From Pirellulaceae bacterium (GTDB taxonomy: Bacteria; Planctomycetota; Planctomycetia; Pirellulales; Pirellulaceae): DNA of 64,000 nt. A program made the translations under genes and the position numbers. Below, piece after piece: positions 9,012 to 17,518 of the stretch (within the stretch, counting starts at the first letter, position 1; every line of letters starts with the position of its first letter). The stretch is taken from positions 124,001 through 188,000 of the forward strand of contig JANQLU010000106.1 in assembly GCA_028280445.1 (NCBI GenBank), in the 5' to 3' direction. A model generated the notes under the pieces. The model saw only the letters and a program-made list of their open reading frames with translations. It was not told the origin of the DNA and did not search any database.

Positions 9012-9836
9012 ATGGAGGTGAGAGTGGAGCGGCTTTCGATCAGTCAATTGTCAACGATGAAATGGTGGCTCGAAGAGGATGCGATTCGCATTTCGTCACT
9101 AGGATTTAAATCAATCGCCGTTTGGCGGGAAAAACTGACTGATGAATCGATCGATTTCGTAACATCGCTGTTTGCCGATCTCGGACTTTCGATTTCCAGT
9201 CTGCAGTGGGCTGGCGGATTTACCGGCAGCGACGGGCGGGCCCACGTCGATGCTATTGAGGACGCAATCGACGCCATTCGGCAGGCGGCTCGAGTTCGGG
9301 CACCGCGGCTGTTGATCCATTCGGGCGCCAGAGCTTTTCATACGCGGTCCCATTGTTTTCGATTGTTTCGAACCGCGCTCAACGAATTGGTGCCGGTGGC
9401 GCAGGATTTTGGAGTTCAACTGATCATCGTGCCAATGGCCGCGGAAACCGGGAAAGCTTTTACGTTTATCGACGATTTCGAGACCGCTTTGGAATTTTGC
9501 ACCCGGTTTCAGCGAAAGGATGTCTCGCTGGGCCTCAATATTTTCCATTTTCCAAATCAATTTGAATTGCTCGATCGTGAGGAGATCATCAACCGACTGG
9601 CTTTGGTTCAAATTTCGGATCGCCTGATGGGCCAACAGGGACCACAACGAACGATGTTCGGGCAGGGCACAACGGATATTGTCGGATGGATTCGTCGGTT
9701 GACCTTGGCAGGTTACCAAGGCATGTTCGAGGCCGAAGTATTTTCACCGTTGCTTCAATCGATCGATTATGCAGATCGTCTGACGGCTACTCGGGATTTC
9801 TGGCGATTGAACGTACAGAAAAAGTCGATTGCCTGA
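9012..9836 (+). CDS. Sugar phosphate isomerase/epimerase (xylose-isomerase-like TIM barrel)
   Basis: This 274-residue protein belongs to the AP-endonuclease-2-like TIM barrel group annotated as sugar isomerase/epimerase. It begins LSISQLSTMKW and has regularly spaced barrel strands, a GLNIFHFPNQ segment and the late GTTDIVGWIRRLTLAGYQGMFEAEVF strand, whose Glu is a usual metal ligand. The ATG at 9012 has no clear ribosome site. A GTG at 9024 has GGAGG 5 nt upstream and may be the true start, giving MERLSISQLS, which fits relatives better. Substrate unknown. It converges with the PQQ-propeller gene, with stops adjacent. Confidence 0.8.
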   Translation: MEVRVERLSISQLSTMKWWLEEDAIRISSLGFKSIAVWREKLTDESIDFVTSLFADLGLSISSLQWAGGFTGSDGRAHVDAIEDAIDAIRQAARVRAPRLLIHSGARAFHTRSHCFRLFRTALNELVPVAQDFGVQLIIVPMAAETGKAFTFIDDFETALEFCTRFQRKDVSLGLNIFHFPNQFELLDREEIINRLALVQISDRLMGQQGPQRTMFGQGTTDIVGWIRRLTLAGYQGMFEAEVFSPLLQSIDYADRLTATRDFWRLNVQKKSIA

Positions 9837-11255
9837 CTATTTTTTTGCCGTCGATTTTTCAGCAATTTGAAAACAAATCAGTTTTTCGGCTGTCAAAATA
9901 TACATCCGTCCGCCGCAAATGACCGGTGCGGCCCAACACGGATATTTCAGCCGCAACGAATCGGATTCAAAACGGGTGATCTGCTCAAATTTTTCGGGGT
10001 TGGGTTTGAACAACAGCAGTTCACCATATTCTCCCAACAGAACCAAGTGACCATCGGCATAAGTCAAAGTGCTTCGTCGAAACCCTCTTTTACTCCATTT
10101 AACTTTTCCGGTTTTCAATTCGATGCAACGAAGTTCAGCGTTGCCACTATTTCGACCGCAACTGGCGTAGATATGCCCATCGACGACAATCGGCGTATTC
10201 CAATGCGTCGTTAAATTCATCGGACGTCGGTCTCGATCGCTCCACACCGTTTGAAGTTTGTCGTTTTTCCAACGCAGTAACGCTCCCCCAACACCGTAAC
10301 ATTCGGAAATCAAAATTTGATCTCCAACGACAACCGGCGTACTTGCATTGACACTTTCGAATGACTTGGCTCGCCAGTCAAAACGAAATAGCTCTTTTCC
10401 ATTGTCGGGATTAAATCCCAACAGCCCTTCGCGCATTAACGCGAGGCCAACGGGTTTCCCACCGATTCGGGTCACGACCGGCGATGAGTAGCTGGCCAAA
10501 AAATTGCCGACTTCGTAACGAATTTTTCCGGTTTTTTTCTCAAACGCGACGATGCCGGTCCCGTTGGGTTCGACCAGATCTAACCGACCGGGCGCCACCG
10601 ATTGCGATTTTTCAGGCGAGCCTCCAACCATCGCAATCAACAAATCTTTATGGATGACTGGAGTGCTCCCAACGCCGAAGAAATTTTGAACGACGCCAAA
10701 TTTTTCGGCGGTGTCCACCGACCACCGTTTGGCGCCCGATTTCAAGTCGACGGCGTGAATTTCACCTTCAGGGCCGTAGATAAAAACGAGGCCATCATCG
10801 ATGACCGGAGAACAGCGAGGCCCATTGTTGTACCCGTACATGTCTCGGTAGTCGGTTTTGTAACGGTATTGCCAAACACTCGAACCGTCTTTGACTTTCA
10901 GGCAACGCAGAATATTTCTCTGGCCCTCTCGCTCGAAAAAATAGACGTGCTGGCCAACGATACTCGGCGCCGCATAGCTTTCGGTGATCGACAATTCCCA
11001 GATTTTCTTTAATCCGCCACCGTCCCATTTTTTGACAATTCCGGTTTGCGTCGATTTTCCATCTCGATTGACTCCCAGGAAACTGGGCCAGTCTGTTGTC
11101 TGAGAATTGGTGCTTCGCGCTGGCGATTGTTGTTGGGCAGCTATGTCCCGCCCCGAAAAACCGTGGCAAAAAACGGCTACCAAAATCAGCAGGAGAGAAC
11201 CTCTGAGGCTGAATCGACTCTGTATCTGAGAGCTGAAACGTGGTTTAATCTTCAT
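9837..11255 (-). CDS. PQQ-like beta-propeller secreted protein
   Basis: The product has 472 residues with an N-terminal signal segment (SLRGSLLLILVAVFCHGFSG) and then a repeated blade pattern typical of BamB/PQQ-dehydrogenase-like propellers. Examples are GSSVWQYRYKTDY, GEIHAVDLKSGAKRW, GIVAFEKKTGKIRYEVG, LLGFNPDNGKELFRFDW and LRCIELKTGKVKWSKRG, each ending a blade with the W-like tryptophan-docking motif. Such proteins are abundant in planctomycetes, often periplasmic, and may act in assembly or as cofactor-free scaffolds. No PQQ-binding dehydrogenase core is evident, so enzyme activity should not be assumed. Confidence 0.85.
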   Translation of the reverse strand: MKIKPRFSSQIQSRFSLRGSLLLILVAVFCHGFSGRDIAAQQQSPARSTNSQTTDWPSFLGVNRDGKSTQTGIVKKWDGGGLKKIWELSITESYAAPSIVGQHVYFFEREGQRNILRCLKVKDGSSVWQYRYKTDYRDMYGYNNGPRCSPVIDDGLVFIYGPEGEIHAVDLKSGAKRWSVDTAEKFGVVQNFFGVGSTPVIHKDLLIAMVGGSPEKSQSVAPGRLDLVEPNGTGIVAFEKKTGKIRYEVGNFLASYSSPVVTRIGGKPVGLALMREGLLGFNPDNGKELFRFDWRAKSFESVNASTPVVVGDQILISECYGVGGALLRWKNDKLQTVWSDRDRRPMNLTTHWNTPIVVDGHIYASCGRNSGNAELRCIELKTGKVKWSKRGFRRSTLTYADGHLVLLGEYGELLLFKPNPEKFEQITRFESDSLRLKYPCWAAPVICGGRMYILTAEKLICFQIAEKSTAKK

Positions 11256-11280
11256 ACTTTCTGCCAGAAATTAAAAAATC

Positions 11281-11703
11281 ATGCTCAAGGTTAACAACAA
11301 AATACAGATTCCGCTCAAGGAAATTCAGTTTACTTTTGCACGCGGTTCGGGGCCGGGCGGGCAAAATGTCAATAAATTGAATACGAAAGTTACGTTGCGC
11401 TGGGCAATTGATAAATCCCCGAGTCTGTCCGAAGCGGTCAAAAATCGCATTATCGCCAAGCATTCGCGAAAAATTAATAACGACGGTGAATTGCTGTTGT
11501 TCAGCCATCGGTTTCGAGATCAGGGTCGAAATGTGGCGGATTGCCTGAACAAATTACGCGAGATCATTTTGGAGGCGGCTCAGCCCGCCAAAAAGCGGAT
11601 TGCCACAAAAACGCCGCGAAAAGCTAAAAAACGCCGGCTCGCCGATAAAAAAATGAACGCGGCCAAGAAAGAATTGCGAAAACCGCCCAAAATCCAGGAC
11701 TAG
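11281..11703 (+). CDS. arfB: Alternative ribosome-rescue factor ArfB (YaeJ-like)
   Basis: This 140-residue protein has the class-I release-factor catalytic loop RGSGPGGQNVNK, with GGQ at residues 26-28, and no stop-codon recognition domain. A basic C-terminal tail (KKRIATKTPRKAKKRRLADKK) follows, as in ArfB/ICT1. Members enter stalled ribosomes with the tail in the empty mRNA channel and hydrolyse peptidyl-tRNA. Length and domain order are standard. It is divergent from the propeller gene, with only ~25 nt between starts, so the two promoters must overlap. Confidence 0.93.
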   Translation: MLKVNNKIQIPLKEIQFTFARGSGPGGQNVNKLNTKVTLRWAIDKSPSLSEAVKNRIIAKHSRKINNDGELLLFSHRFRDQGRNVADCLNKLREIILEAAQPAKKRIATKTPRKAKKRRLADKKMNAAKKELRKPPKIQD

Positions 11704-11821
11704 TCGGCTTGTTACCCGGCGCAATTTTCCGAAAAAACTTCTGTGATTTATCCAAGATCGTCCGCCAAGCTCCGAAAAACCCTTATTACGGCCCGTTGTC
11801 CGGATAGATTTAGGAGAAACC

Positions 11822-12130
11822 ATGTTCGGCAAACTTGAGTGGTTTGAGCCATCAAAAGATAAAATTGTGAAACCTGCCAACTGGAAAGGTTGGGCTTATT
11901 TCGCGGGTTGGGCTGCCGCGTTTTTCGTACCACTTAAACTGTTGGTCGAAAAAGGGCACGTTCCAGAGACGTTCGTTTGGGTATTGATCGCCGGAGGAAT
12001 GTTCCTGTTCGATTTCTTGAGAATCAATAAACGTGTCCAGCAAAAAGCGGAATACGAAAAATTATTTTTTATCGGCGACGATGAAACATCGGAAACCTCG
12101 ACTTCGAACTATCGTATGAAAATCGAGTAA
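11822..12130 (+). CDS. Small two-helix membrane protein, unknown
   Basis: This 102-residue protein starts at an ATG preceded by TAGGAGA. It has two hydrophobic helices: AYFAGWAAAFFVPLKLLV around 27-44 and TFVWVLIAGGMFLFDFL around 50-66. A basic loop and a charged C-terminal tail follow. I do not recognise a family. It ends just before a strong terminator, so it is probably monocistronic or the last gene of its transcript. Confidence 0.65.
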   Translation: MFGKLEWFEPSKDKIVKPANWKGWAYFAGWAAAFFVPLKLLVEKGHVPETFVWVLIAGGMFLFDFLRINKRVQQKAEYEKLFFIGDDETSETSTSNYRMKIE

Positions 12131-12156
12131 GATTCGAAACATTTGTTAAATCAACC

Positions 12157-12190
12157 AACCCGTGGCCAATTCGTCCACGGGTTTTTTATT
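12157..12190 (+). terminator. Intrinsic terminator
   Basis: AACCCGTGG and CCACGGGTT form a perfect 9-bp stem with a 9-nt loop, followed by a T-run, 27 nt after the small membrane protein's stop. Confidence 0.9.
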
Positions 12191-12223
12191 GCACGGGCCA
12201 TCGATAGTGTCGGTTCGAAACAT

Positions 12224-12256
12224 CGCTATAATCGAGATAGACAGACGGTTATAGCG
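12224..12256 (+). promoter_or_regulatory. Inverted repeat overlapping a TATAAT box
   Basis: CGCTATAA (12224-12231) and TTATAGCG (12249-12256) are a perfect 8-bp inverted repeat with a 17-nt spacer, just upstream of the UVR-motif gene. A consensus TATAAT at 12227-12232 lies in the left arm. This could be a promoter with an operator, or a leader hairpin. The -35 is weak. Confidence 0.4.
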
Positions 12257-12268
12257 AAATCCAACACG

Positions 12269-13033
12269 ATGGACGAATCTCAAGATATCAACCACATCCT
12301 AGTCGACTGGAAATTCGATCCTTTCAAAATCAACGTGCGAAAAATCGCACTTGCTGACCGTGAAGTTTTACAGATGCGGATCGATTTAGGAATCTTGCAA
12401 TTGGAAACGGTGGATCGGCCGGACGGTCAACGGCCAGGCGATTTTTCAACTTACTACCATTTCATGCGCAATGAGTCACTGACTCGCGGCGAAGATTTCG
12501 TATTCAACGAAGAGCAATGTTTGCAGATCGACCGCGAGTTCGTGCAATTTTACAACCGTCGTGTTTGCTGGTTGCAACTCAAGGAGTTTGCCAAAGCGGT
12601 CCGTGACGCGGATCACACATTGGCTCTGATGGATTTATGTGAAGTTCACTCCCCCGACGAATCGTGGACCGTTTCGCACGAGCAATATCGCCCGTTTGTG
12701 ATTTATCACCGCACACAAGCGGCGGCCTTGGACAAACTGGAAATCGATAGTTTCGAAGAGGAGTCCAAGAAACCGCAAAATGCTGAACGAGCGATCGAAG
12801 AAATCAACTCCGGCTTGGAGCAATTGCGCATCATCTTTCAAAAATACGATGCGGTTGAGAATTTCGAAGAAGACGAACTCGTCACGCGGCTGACAGATTT
12901 TCGCGAAAGCTTGAGGAATCGCTACGACGTCGGACGCACGCTCGAAGAGCAACTGAATGATGCCGTCAGTAATGAGCAATACGAACGAGCAGCCGAAATT
13001 CGCGATCGAATTCGCCGCCGCGGCAAGTCATAA
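12269..13033 (+). CDS. UvrB/UvrC-motif (UVR) protein
   Basis: The open frame begins at 12143, inside the preceding terminator region, so the ATG at 12269 is used and gives 254 residues. The C-terminus has a UVR motif (LEEQLNDAVSNEQYERAAE then IRDRI), the short helical hairpin by which UvrB, UvrC and McsA pair with partners. The rest is helical and acidic with no nuclease or zinc motif. It is therefore not UvrB or UvrC itself. It may be an adaptor, as McsA is for McsB or ClpC in other bacteria, but that is only an analogy. No operon partner is next to it. Confidence 0.75.
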   Translation: MDESQDINHILVDWKFDPFKINVRKIALADREVLQMRIDLGILQLETVDRPDGQRPGDFSTYYHFMRNESLTRGEDFVFNEEQCLQIDREFVQFYNRRVCWLQLKEFAKAVRDADHTLALMDLCEVHSPDESWTVSHEQYRPFVIYHRTQAAALDKLEIDSFEEESKKPQNAERAIEEINSGLEQLRIIFQKYDAVENFEEDELVTRLTDFRESLRNRYDVGRTLEEQLNDAVSNEQYERAAEIRDRIRRRGKS

Positions 13034-13138
13034 CGGTAGTGGCGCCATAAGTGATGATGATGGGACTTCACAAGCCTGAAGTGCGAGAAGACATCTCATG
13101 GATTGCTACAATTCCCTGAGACATAATCACTTGTGACT

Positions 13139-13200
13139 GATACAAGCACGAAGCGCCAGCGAGTGGTTTGACCGCGCAAAAAACACTCGTCCCGCGATTC
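13139..13200. repeat. Family F repeat, degenerate (copy F1)
   Basis: It reads GATACAAGCACGAAGCG then GAGTGGTTTGACCGCGC, the same text as the intact copy at 48018-48092, but the second arm is decayed. Confidence 0.7.
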
Positions 13201-13310
13201 TCGCTCCTAAACAACTCTCGTGTACATCCCTTCACCAATTGCACATTGCTAGCAGAAACCGGTTCCGCAGCAGCTAGCCCGAGCAACTTTAGCAATTTCT
13301 TGCCAAATAA

Positions 13311-13340
13311 TTGGTATATGCGAAAAATTTATCGTTATAT
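13311..13340 (+). promoter_or_regulatory. Candidate csrA promoter
   Basis: TTGGTA (13311-13316) and TTATAT (13335-13340) are separated by 18 nt, 75 nt before the csrA start. Matches to the sigma-70 consensus are partial. Confidence 0.3.
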
Positions 13341-13414
13341 CGACCTATTGTCTCGCGTATTACGTACTGGAGCCACAAAAGGAAAACGCGCCAAGTGAAT
13401 AAAAGGAGTGTGTG

Positions 13415-13762
13415 ATGTTAGTACTTTCTCGAAAAGCCGATCAACAGATTATGATCGGTGACGATATTCAGCTGACAATTCTCAAGGTGAAAGGCAACAC
13501 CGTGCGGATCGGCATCAAAGCGCCAGATGAAATCCGCATCATTCGAGGTGAGCTGAAAGAAACCGTTGAGCAGTTTGAAAAACCTGCCAGCGAAACAACC
13601 GACCGATCGTTGACGGTCAAAATTTCGCGTTCCAACGAAACGCCAGGCGTTCGTGTGTTTACTGACGAAGCCGCGGGTAAAAATGATTCGGTTCAAGGTC
13701 CCAATGCGATTGAGCGCATTCTCGGATTCGCCCAGCACATCAACGATGCAACGATTTCGTAA
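13415..13762 (+). CDS. csrA: Carbon storage regulator CsrA, C-terminally extended
   Basis: The first ~62 residues are a classic CsrA: MLVLSRKADQQIMIGDDI, the central KVKGNTVRIGIKAP and IRGELKE. The conserved N-terminal LVLSRK and the RGE(L/I) region form the two RNA-binding surfaces for GGA-containing leaders. The protein is 115 residues, while most CsrA are 60-70. The extra ~50 residues are polar and without recognised fold. The ATG at 13415 is chosen because AAGGAG sits 6 nt upstream; the GTG three bases earlier is less likely. It is a global translation regulator. The gene is alone. Confidence 0.95.
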   Translation: MLVLSRKADQQIMIGDDIQLTILKVKGNTVRIGIKAPDEIRIIRGELKETVEQFEKPASETTDRSLTVKISRSNETPGVRVFTDEAAGKNDSVQGPNAIERILGFAQHINDATIS

Positions 13763-13821
13763 AGCACCTTTTTTAACACCTCCTGGAACCCGAAGAATTA
13801 AAAAGGAATCAAACACTACGA

Positions 13822-13843
13822 CGCGCGTTTCCTCGAACGCGCG
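13822..13843 (+). terminator. Hairpin after csrA (possible terminator)
   Basis: CGCGCGTT and AACGCGCG form a perfect 8-bp stem with a 6-nt loop, 60 nt after the csrA stop. There is no T-run, so termination is uncertain; it could protect the mRNA end. Confidence 0.45.
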
Positions 13844-13918
13844 ACCTCCCGCCTCAATCCCACCATTGCTCATCACGATTTGTTAACCGAGATCCCTATT
13901 GTTTTCATCTATCACATT

Positions 13919-13947
13919 TCGGGAGGGCGAGGCTCCCGCCGAGCCGA
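13919..13947. repeat. Family G repeat, single arm (copy G1)
   Basis: GGGAGGGCGAGGCTCC followed by GCCGAGCC matches the arms at 45699-45726 and 58541-58567. The inverted partner is absent. Confidence 0.75.
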
Positions 13948-14011
13948 GGCACCTGCATCAGACACGCGTCCAGTTCTTTGGCATTGTTTTTGTGCGCCAC
14001 CATCCGATCCT

Positions 14012-14098
14012 GTGAACTGCAAGGCGCTGGCCGCCGGTACGGTATCGCATCACTACCAACACGGCTTCATTACCGGCGGCTTGCGCCTCGCCGCTCAC
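14012..14098. repeat. Family B repeat, degenerate (copy B3)
   Basis: Arms 14012-14040 and 14071-14098 keep GCAAGGCGCTGGCCGCCGG and CCGGCGGCTTGCGCC with several substitutions relative to the other copies. Confidence 0.85.
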
Positions 14099-14281
14099 GG
14101 GTGGCCAAAAACTCGCTGCCGTTTCCAAATTTGATCCGTTTGACCGCAATGGCGGAACTTGGATCTCTTTCGATTCGTCCTAGATGGGTCAGAAAGTGAA
14201 GGTGCCGGACCGGTTGGTTCGCGTTTCAGCGAATCGGAGCCTTGTTGCGCCATTTTTTCGCCCACTCAAAGGAGATCCTCG

Positions 14282-15505
14282 ATGTCTCGTATCATGAATT
14301 TTGCTTTGATTTTGATCGCCGCGCTTTTCACTTTGAACACCGGCAATTTATCGGCACAAAAAACGGAACAGATTGGCAAGGGACATGGAACGTTCGATAA
14401 AGCGGCCGCTTTAGCGGAGCTGAAATTGATTCGTCAGCGCCTGCAACGTCTCGAAAAAATCATTGAAAACAGTGCCATCAAATCAAATCCGGCAGCGACA
14501 AATACGGTTCAGAAAAAAGTTACAGTCGACAAGCACGGGCTCAGAGTTTTTCACAAGGCACCCATCGAACCATTTAAACCAGGGGCAAGTATTCCCATGG
14601 CCCATGGTCACCATGAATTTTTCGATATTCCAGCCGAACTCGCGGGCCGAAATTTTTTGCAGCGCGGCGCCTACCAGGGAAAAACGTCATTTGAAATTCT
14701 GAAATCTCAAACCGTATTTGTTGCGTTTTACGGAGCAGATTGGGGCGGCGGCGGAAATTCGTCTGGCAATTGGCAGCCCGAAGTCGTCTCGAAACAAGAG
14801 CTCAAAAAACAAGGGTGGAAAGAGATCGGTGAACTTCCGGTGGTTCATTCCATTGCGAAGTTCGCAAATGAAAAACCCTGGATTTTGTTTAAACGCAATT
14901 GCAAAGTTGGCGAAAAATTCAAATTGCGAAATCATAAATACCAGGCGCCCATTTTATTTTGGGGAAAAGCGCGCGACAAAAATGCTGTTCCCCAAACCGA
15001 TGTGCCGCAGTCCGGAGCTGGACTGGTTGGTGAAGCAAAAGTGGGTGGGAAGGCTTCCGGCATTATGTTCCACTACACGCACGGAAAAGTTTTTAATCCC
15101 AAGCCATTGCGCTCACGCATCGATGGTGATTTTGTCCTCGAACTTTCCGGCAAATTGGTCGTGCCAAATGACATGATGGTCAACGTTTGGCACGCCGGTG
15201 GAGGAGTAAATGGAGATGTTAACACGCTATTTATCGGCGACCGTCAAATCAGCTCGGTTGGCGACGACCGCAAAAAACATTTTGCGGACGTGATCAAATT
15301 CAAGGCTGGTAAACATGCGATCCGCTGGCGATTGGTCGGCGGAACGTTTCGAAACAATTTTCTCAAATTCAACAACGCCAAAACCGGCAAAATGTTGTCA
15401 TTGGAATTTAAGTTAGATGATTCAGTTTCCAAGTCGCGGAAATTGAAAGAATTCGTTCGAGTCGGTGTCGACCAACGTGGATGGCCCATTCCCAGCGATT
15501 GGTAA
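14282..15505 (+). CDS. Secreted protein of unknown function
   Basis: The ATG at 14282 follows AGGAGA and opens a signal peptide (MSRIMNFALILIAALFTL, cleavage near LSAQ), giving 407 residues. The longer open frame to 14159 runs through repeat-rich DNA. After the signal there is a short coiled-coil (AALAELKLIRQRLQRLEKII). The rest is rich in glycine, aromatic residues and beta-strand pattern, with a segment around MMVNVWHAGGGVNGDVNTLF and KAGKHAIRWRLVGG reminiscent of lectin-like or PA14-like sandwich domains. That resemblance is only visual. It is probably periplasmic or surface-exposed. No catalytic motif is recognised. Confidence 0.7.
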   Translation: MSRIMNFALILIAALFTLNTGNLSAQKTEQIGKGHGTFDKAAALAELKLIRQRLQRLEKIIENSAIKSNPAATNTVQKKVTVDKHGLRVFHKAPIEPFKPGASIPMAHGHHEFFDIPAELAGRNFLQRGAYQGKTSFEILKSQTVFVAFYGADWGGGGNSSGNWQPEVVSKQELKKQGWKEIGELPVVHSIAKFANEKPWILFKRNCKVGEKFKLRNHKYQAPILFWGKARDKNAVPQTDVPQSGAGLVGEAKVGGKASGIMFHYTHGKVFNPKPLRSRIDGDFVLELSGKLVVPNDMMVNVWHAGGGVNGDVNTLFIGDRQISSVGDDRKKHFADVIKFKAGKHAIRWRLVGGTFRNNFLKFNNAKTGKMLSLEFKLDDSVSKSRKLKEFVRVGVDQRGWPIPSDW

Positions 15506-15515
15506 ATAGCCACCC

Positions 15516-15585
15516 GTGAGCGGCGAGGCGCTAGCCGCCGGTACGGTATCGCTTCAATACCGGCGGCTAGCGCCTTGCCGCTCAC
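15516..15585. repeat. Family B palindromic repeat (copy B4)
   Basis: Arms 15516-15542 and 15559-15585 start GTGAGCGGCGAGG and end CCTTGCCGCTCAC. It begins 11 nt after the preceding stop. Confidence 0.92.
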
Positions 15586-15607
15586 AAAATCATTCCTTGG
15601 ACTCGGA

Positions 15608-15779
15608 TTGGGTGGCACTGGCCTCTGCCAGTGATTGTGGTTTCCGTGGCAGCAAGCACTGAGATCAAATTCAATTCATGACGTTATTGCGGGTGGCATG
15701 GCACCTCAGCACTGGCAGAGGCCAGTGCCACCCACGCTCTAGCCGCTTCAGTGTGCCACTGGCTCTGCCAGTGCTTGGG
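15608..15779. repeat. Family E repeat cluster (copy E1)
   Basis: Three arms occur: GGGTGGCACTGGCCTCTG near 15610, its inverse GAGGCCAGTGCCACCC near 15719-15734, and a third direct arm GTGCCACTGGCTCTGCC near 15752. The two outer-facing arms form one ~125-nt inverted unit. The 309-nt gap 15506-15814 holds only this and B4. Confidence 0.8.
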
Positions 15780-15814
15780 GATGGCGTCCTTCGACCAAAC
15801 GACGCAAATTTTTT

Positions 15815-16627
15815 CTATTTCTTAATCTGTTCAGGCTTCCTCTTCTGAGACTTCGACGTTTTACGAAACTTCAAAAAATAGTTTTCTCGCAGTCCGATTT
15901 TCTTTTCTTTGGCTACTGCAAACCCGGCCTCTTCGATTTCACGTCGAAAAACTTCTTTGCCTGCCCGAACATGGCGCATCGTCCATTCACGTGTCTTGCC
16001 CTTGATGCGTTCAAAATCGATGACGATCAAATGCCCGTCGTCTTTTAGCGCTCGATGCATCGAGGCAAGTGTCGATTTTGGATATTCAAAATGATGGTAA
16101 GTATCACAGACGAAAATGACATCCACCGAATTGGGCGGCAAATTGATGCTGTTCTCGGCACACAAGACTCCCGTGATATTGTTCATTTTGAGTTTCGTGG
16201 CTTGTTTGTTGATGTGTTGTAGAAAACGTGGAGAAATATCGATCGCGTAAACCCAACCTTGATCGCCGACGACGGTTGAAAACATGCTGGTAAACAAACC
16301 CGTTCCTGCGCCGATATCGGCAACCCTGTCACCTTTTTTGATCTCGCAAGCTGACAGAATTCGTTCGCGTAATAAATACACTTCGCGACTTTCAACTTCA
16401 AAACGTTTGACGTAGCGATCGACATCCAAATTGGGATCGATGAAATTTTTGTTGATACCAGGCTTGACGCTTTTTTCGCTGTCACGCGTTGGCGTTTGTT
16501 TTTGTTTGCCCTTTTTCGACTCTTGCTGGTTGGCCGATTTCGAATCCGTTTTGGATTGGGCGATCAGACAAACGGGCAAAACCAGAACCAATAGCATGGC
16601 CAATCGCATAGCTTTCACTTGCATCAT
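15815..16627 (-). CDS. Exported class I SAM-dependent methyltransferase
   Basis: The start used is the ATG pair at 16624-16627 with GGGAGA 4-9 nt upstream, giving 270 residues. A signal peptide (AMRLAMLLVLVLPVCLIAQ) and a lysine/serine linker come first. The methyltransferase core follows with motif I VADIGAGTGLFTSMFS, motif II YAIDISPRFL, and VDVIFVCDTYHHFEYP (motif IV/V). An extracytoplasmic SAM-dependent methyltransferase is odd because SAM is cytoplasmic, yet signal-bearing versions are common in planctomycetes. The substrate is unknown. A signal anchor with a cytoplasmic domain is an alternative topology. Confidence 0.85.
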   Translation of the reverse strand: MMQVKAMRLAMLLVLVLPVCLIAQSKTDSKSANQQESKKGKQKQTPTRDSEKSVKPGINKNFIDPNLDVDRYVKRFEVESREVYLLRERILSACEIKKGDRVADIGAGTGLFTSMFSTVVGDQGWVYAIDISPRFLQHINKQATKLKMNNITGVLCAENSINLPPNSVDVIFVCDTYHHFEYPKSTLASMHRALKDDGHLIVIDFERIKGKTREWTMRHVRAGKEVFRREIEEAGFAVAKEKKIGLRENYFLKFRKTSKSQKRKPEQIKK

Positions 16628-16741
16628 CGTTCTCCCTTTCAGACAATTCGTTCGCGGCTCTCCTCGATTTCCCGACATCCATCTTGGGTTTGAAATTTGT
16701 TGCAGTCAAGGTTCTCGGGGCGAGTTTGGCAAACCAAAAAT

Positions 16742-16816
16742 CTCTGCGCCTCTGCGTCTCAGCGTGAGATCTTTCGCGGCTAGGATTGTCTCACGCAGAG
16801 GCGCGGAGACGCAGAG
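16742..16816. repeat. Family A palindromic repeat (copy A2)
   Basis: Arms CTCTGCGCCTCTGCGTC (from 16742) and ACGCAGAGGCGCGGAGAC (to 16816) are inverted with a few mismatches. It lies upstream of the methyltransferase gene, between two minus-strand genes. Confidence 0.85.
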
Positions 16817-16871
16817 AAGAATTTGGAGTTGTTGTTCCAATCGGTTATGGACGCCTCATCTCGTATAAAAG

Positions 16872-17390
16872 TCAGTTTTTTTTATTTCGAGTCATCTTAC
16901 TTTTGTTAAACGTCTTCCATTGCTTGTCGTCGTTTAACACTTTTGAGACGACGGCGATCTCATCTTTCGATTTGAATTCGTAAGTGTCTTGGTATTGCCG
17001 CATCTTCGACGAATCTTTCATATCGGGCCCTTTGGCCTGGAGCACCAATATTTTTCCGGATTTGTCGAGTGATCCACTGTATTGCCAGATGAAGTTTGAC
17101 GAAGCATCCACCCAAGTGCCGACGAATTTCTTTTTCTTTGAATCATAACCGAGGGTTTGAATCGAATAGACGCCTTTTTGAAAACTGATTTCATTGACTA
17201 GCCATCGATTGCCGACAATTCGCGAACTCATGCTGCCATTGAATGGCGTTTTCCAATTTCCCTGAATTTGCTTGAGCCATTCGAAACCCGTTTTCGCTTT
17301 CTGTTTTTCGGCTTCGGATGGTTTCGATTCTTGGGCCATCGAAAATGAACTTCCCAACAACAGTACAGCGGCAGCAATCACAAATTTCAC
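16872..17390 (-). CDS. Secreted DUF1579-like protein
   Basis: The open frame extends to 17465, but a GTG at 17390 preceded by AGGA 8 nt upstream opens a clean signal peptide (VKFVIAAAVLLLGSSFSMAQ), giving 172 residues. The mature part is a lipocalin-like beta-barrel pattern typical of DUF1579 and similar proteins: LKQIQGNWKTPFNGSM near the start, then RWLVNEISF, TLGYDSKKKKFVGTWVD and the late DTYEFKSKDEI. Members are small secreted proteins without known activity. Start choice and family are both moderately supported. Confidence 0.7.
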   Translation of the reverse strand: MKFVIAAAVLLLGSSFSMAQESKPSEAEKQKAKTGFEWLKQIQGNWKTPFNGSMSSRIVGNRWLVNEISFQKGVYSIQTLGYDSKKKKFVGTWVDASSNFIWQYSGSLDKSGKILVLQAKGPDMKDSSKMRQYQDTYEFKSKDEIAVVSKVLNDDKQWKTFNKSKMTRNKKN

Positions 17391-17518
17391 GGTAATATTC
17401 CTATTCAGGTTTTTTGGGCAACAATACAGTGTCCACGATAACCGAGATTCGCGGCGATTGTCCAATCAATTTTTTTATTTGATTTTGCCGCAATGATTCA
17501 TCATTTGACAAATCGCAG

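Larger units (their letters stand above)
13034..13414. other. Intergenic region upstream of csrA
   Basis: No gene is supported in this 381-nt gap. It contains a decayed family F repeat (13139-13200), a small hairpin (ACTTCA/TGAAGT around 13066-13083) and a possible csrA promoter. Confidence 0.6.
13763..14281. other. Repeat-filled intergenic region
   Basis: No gene is supported in this 519-nt gap. It holds the csrA hairpin, a single family G arm (13919-13947) and a decayed family B repeat (14012-14098). Confidence 0.65.

Noticed and set aside
15608..15779. Insertion sequence suggested by the inverted family E arms
   Set aside because: The interior is ~80 nt and encodes nothing; it is a short palindromic element, not an IS.
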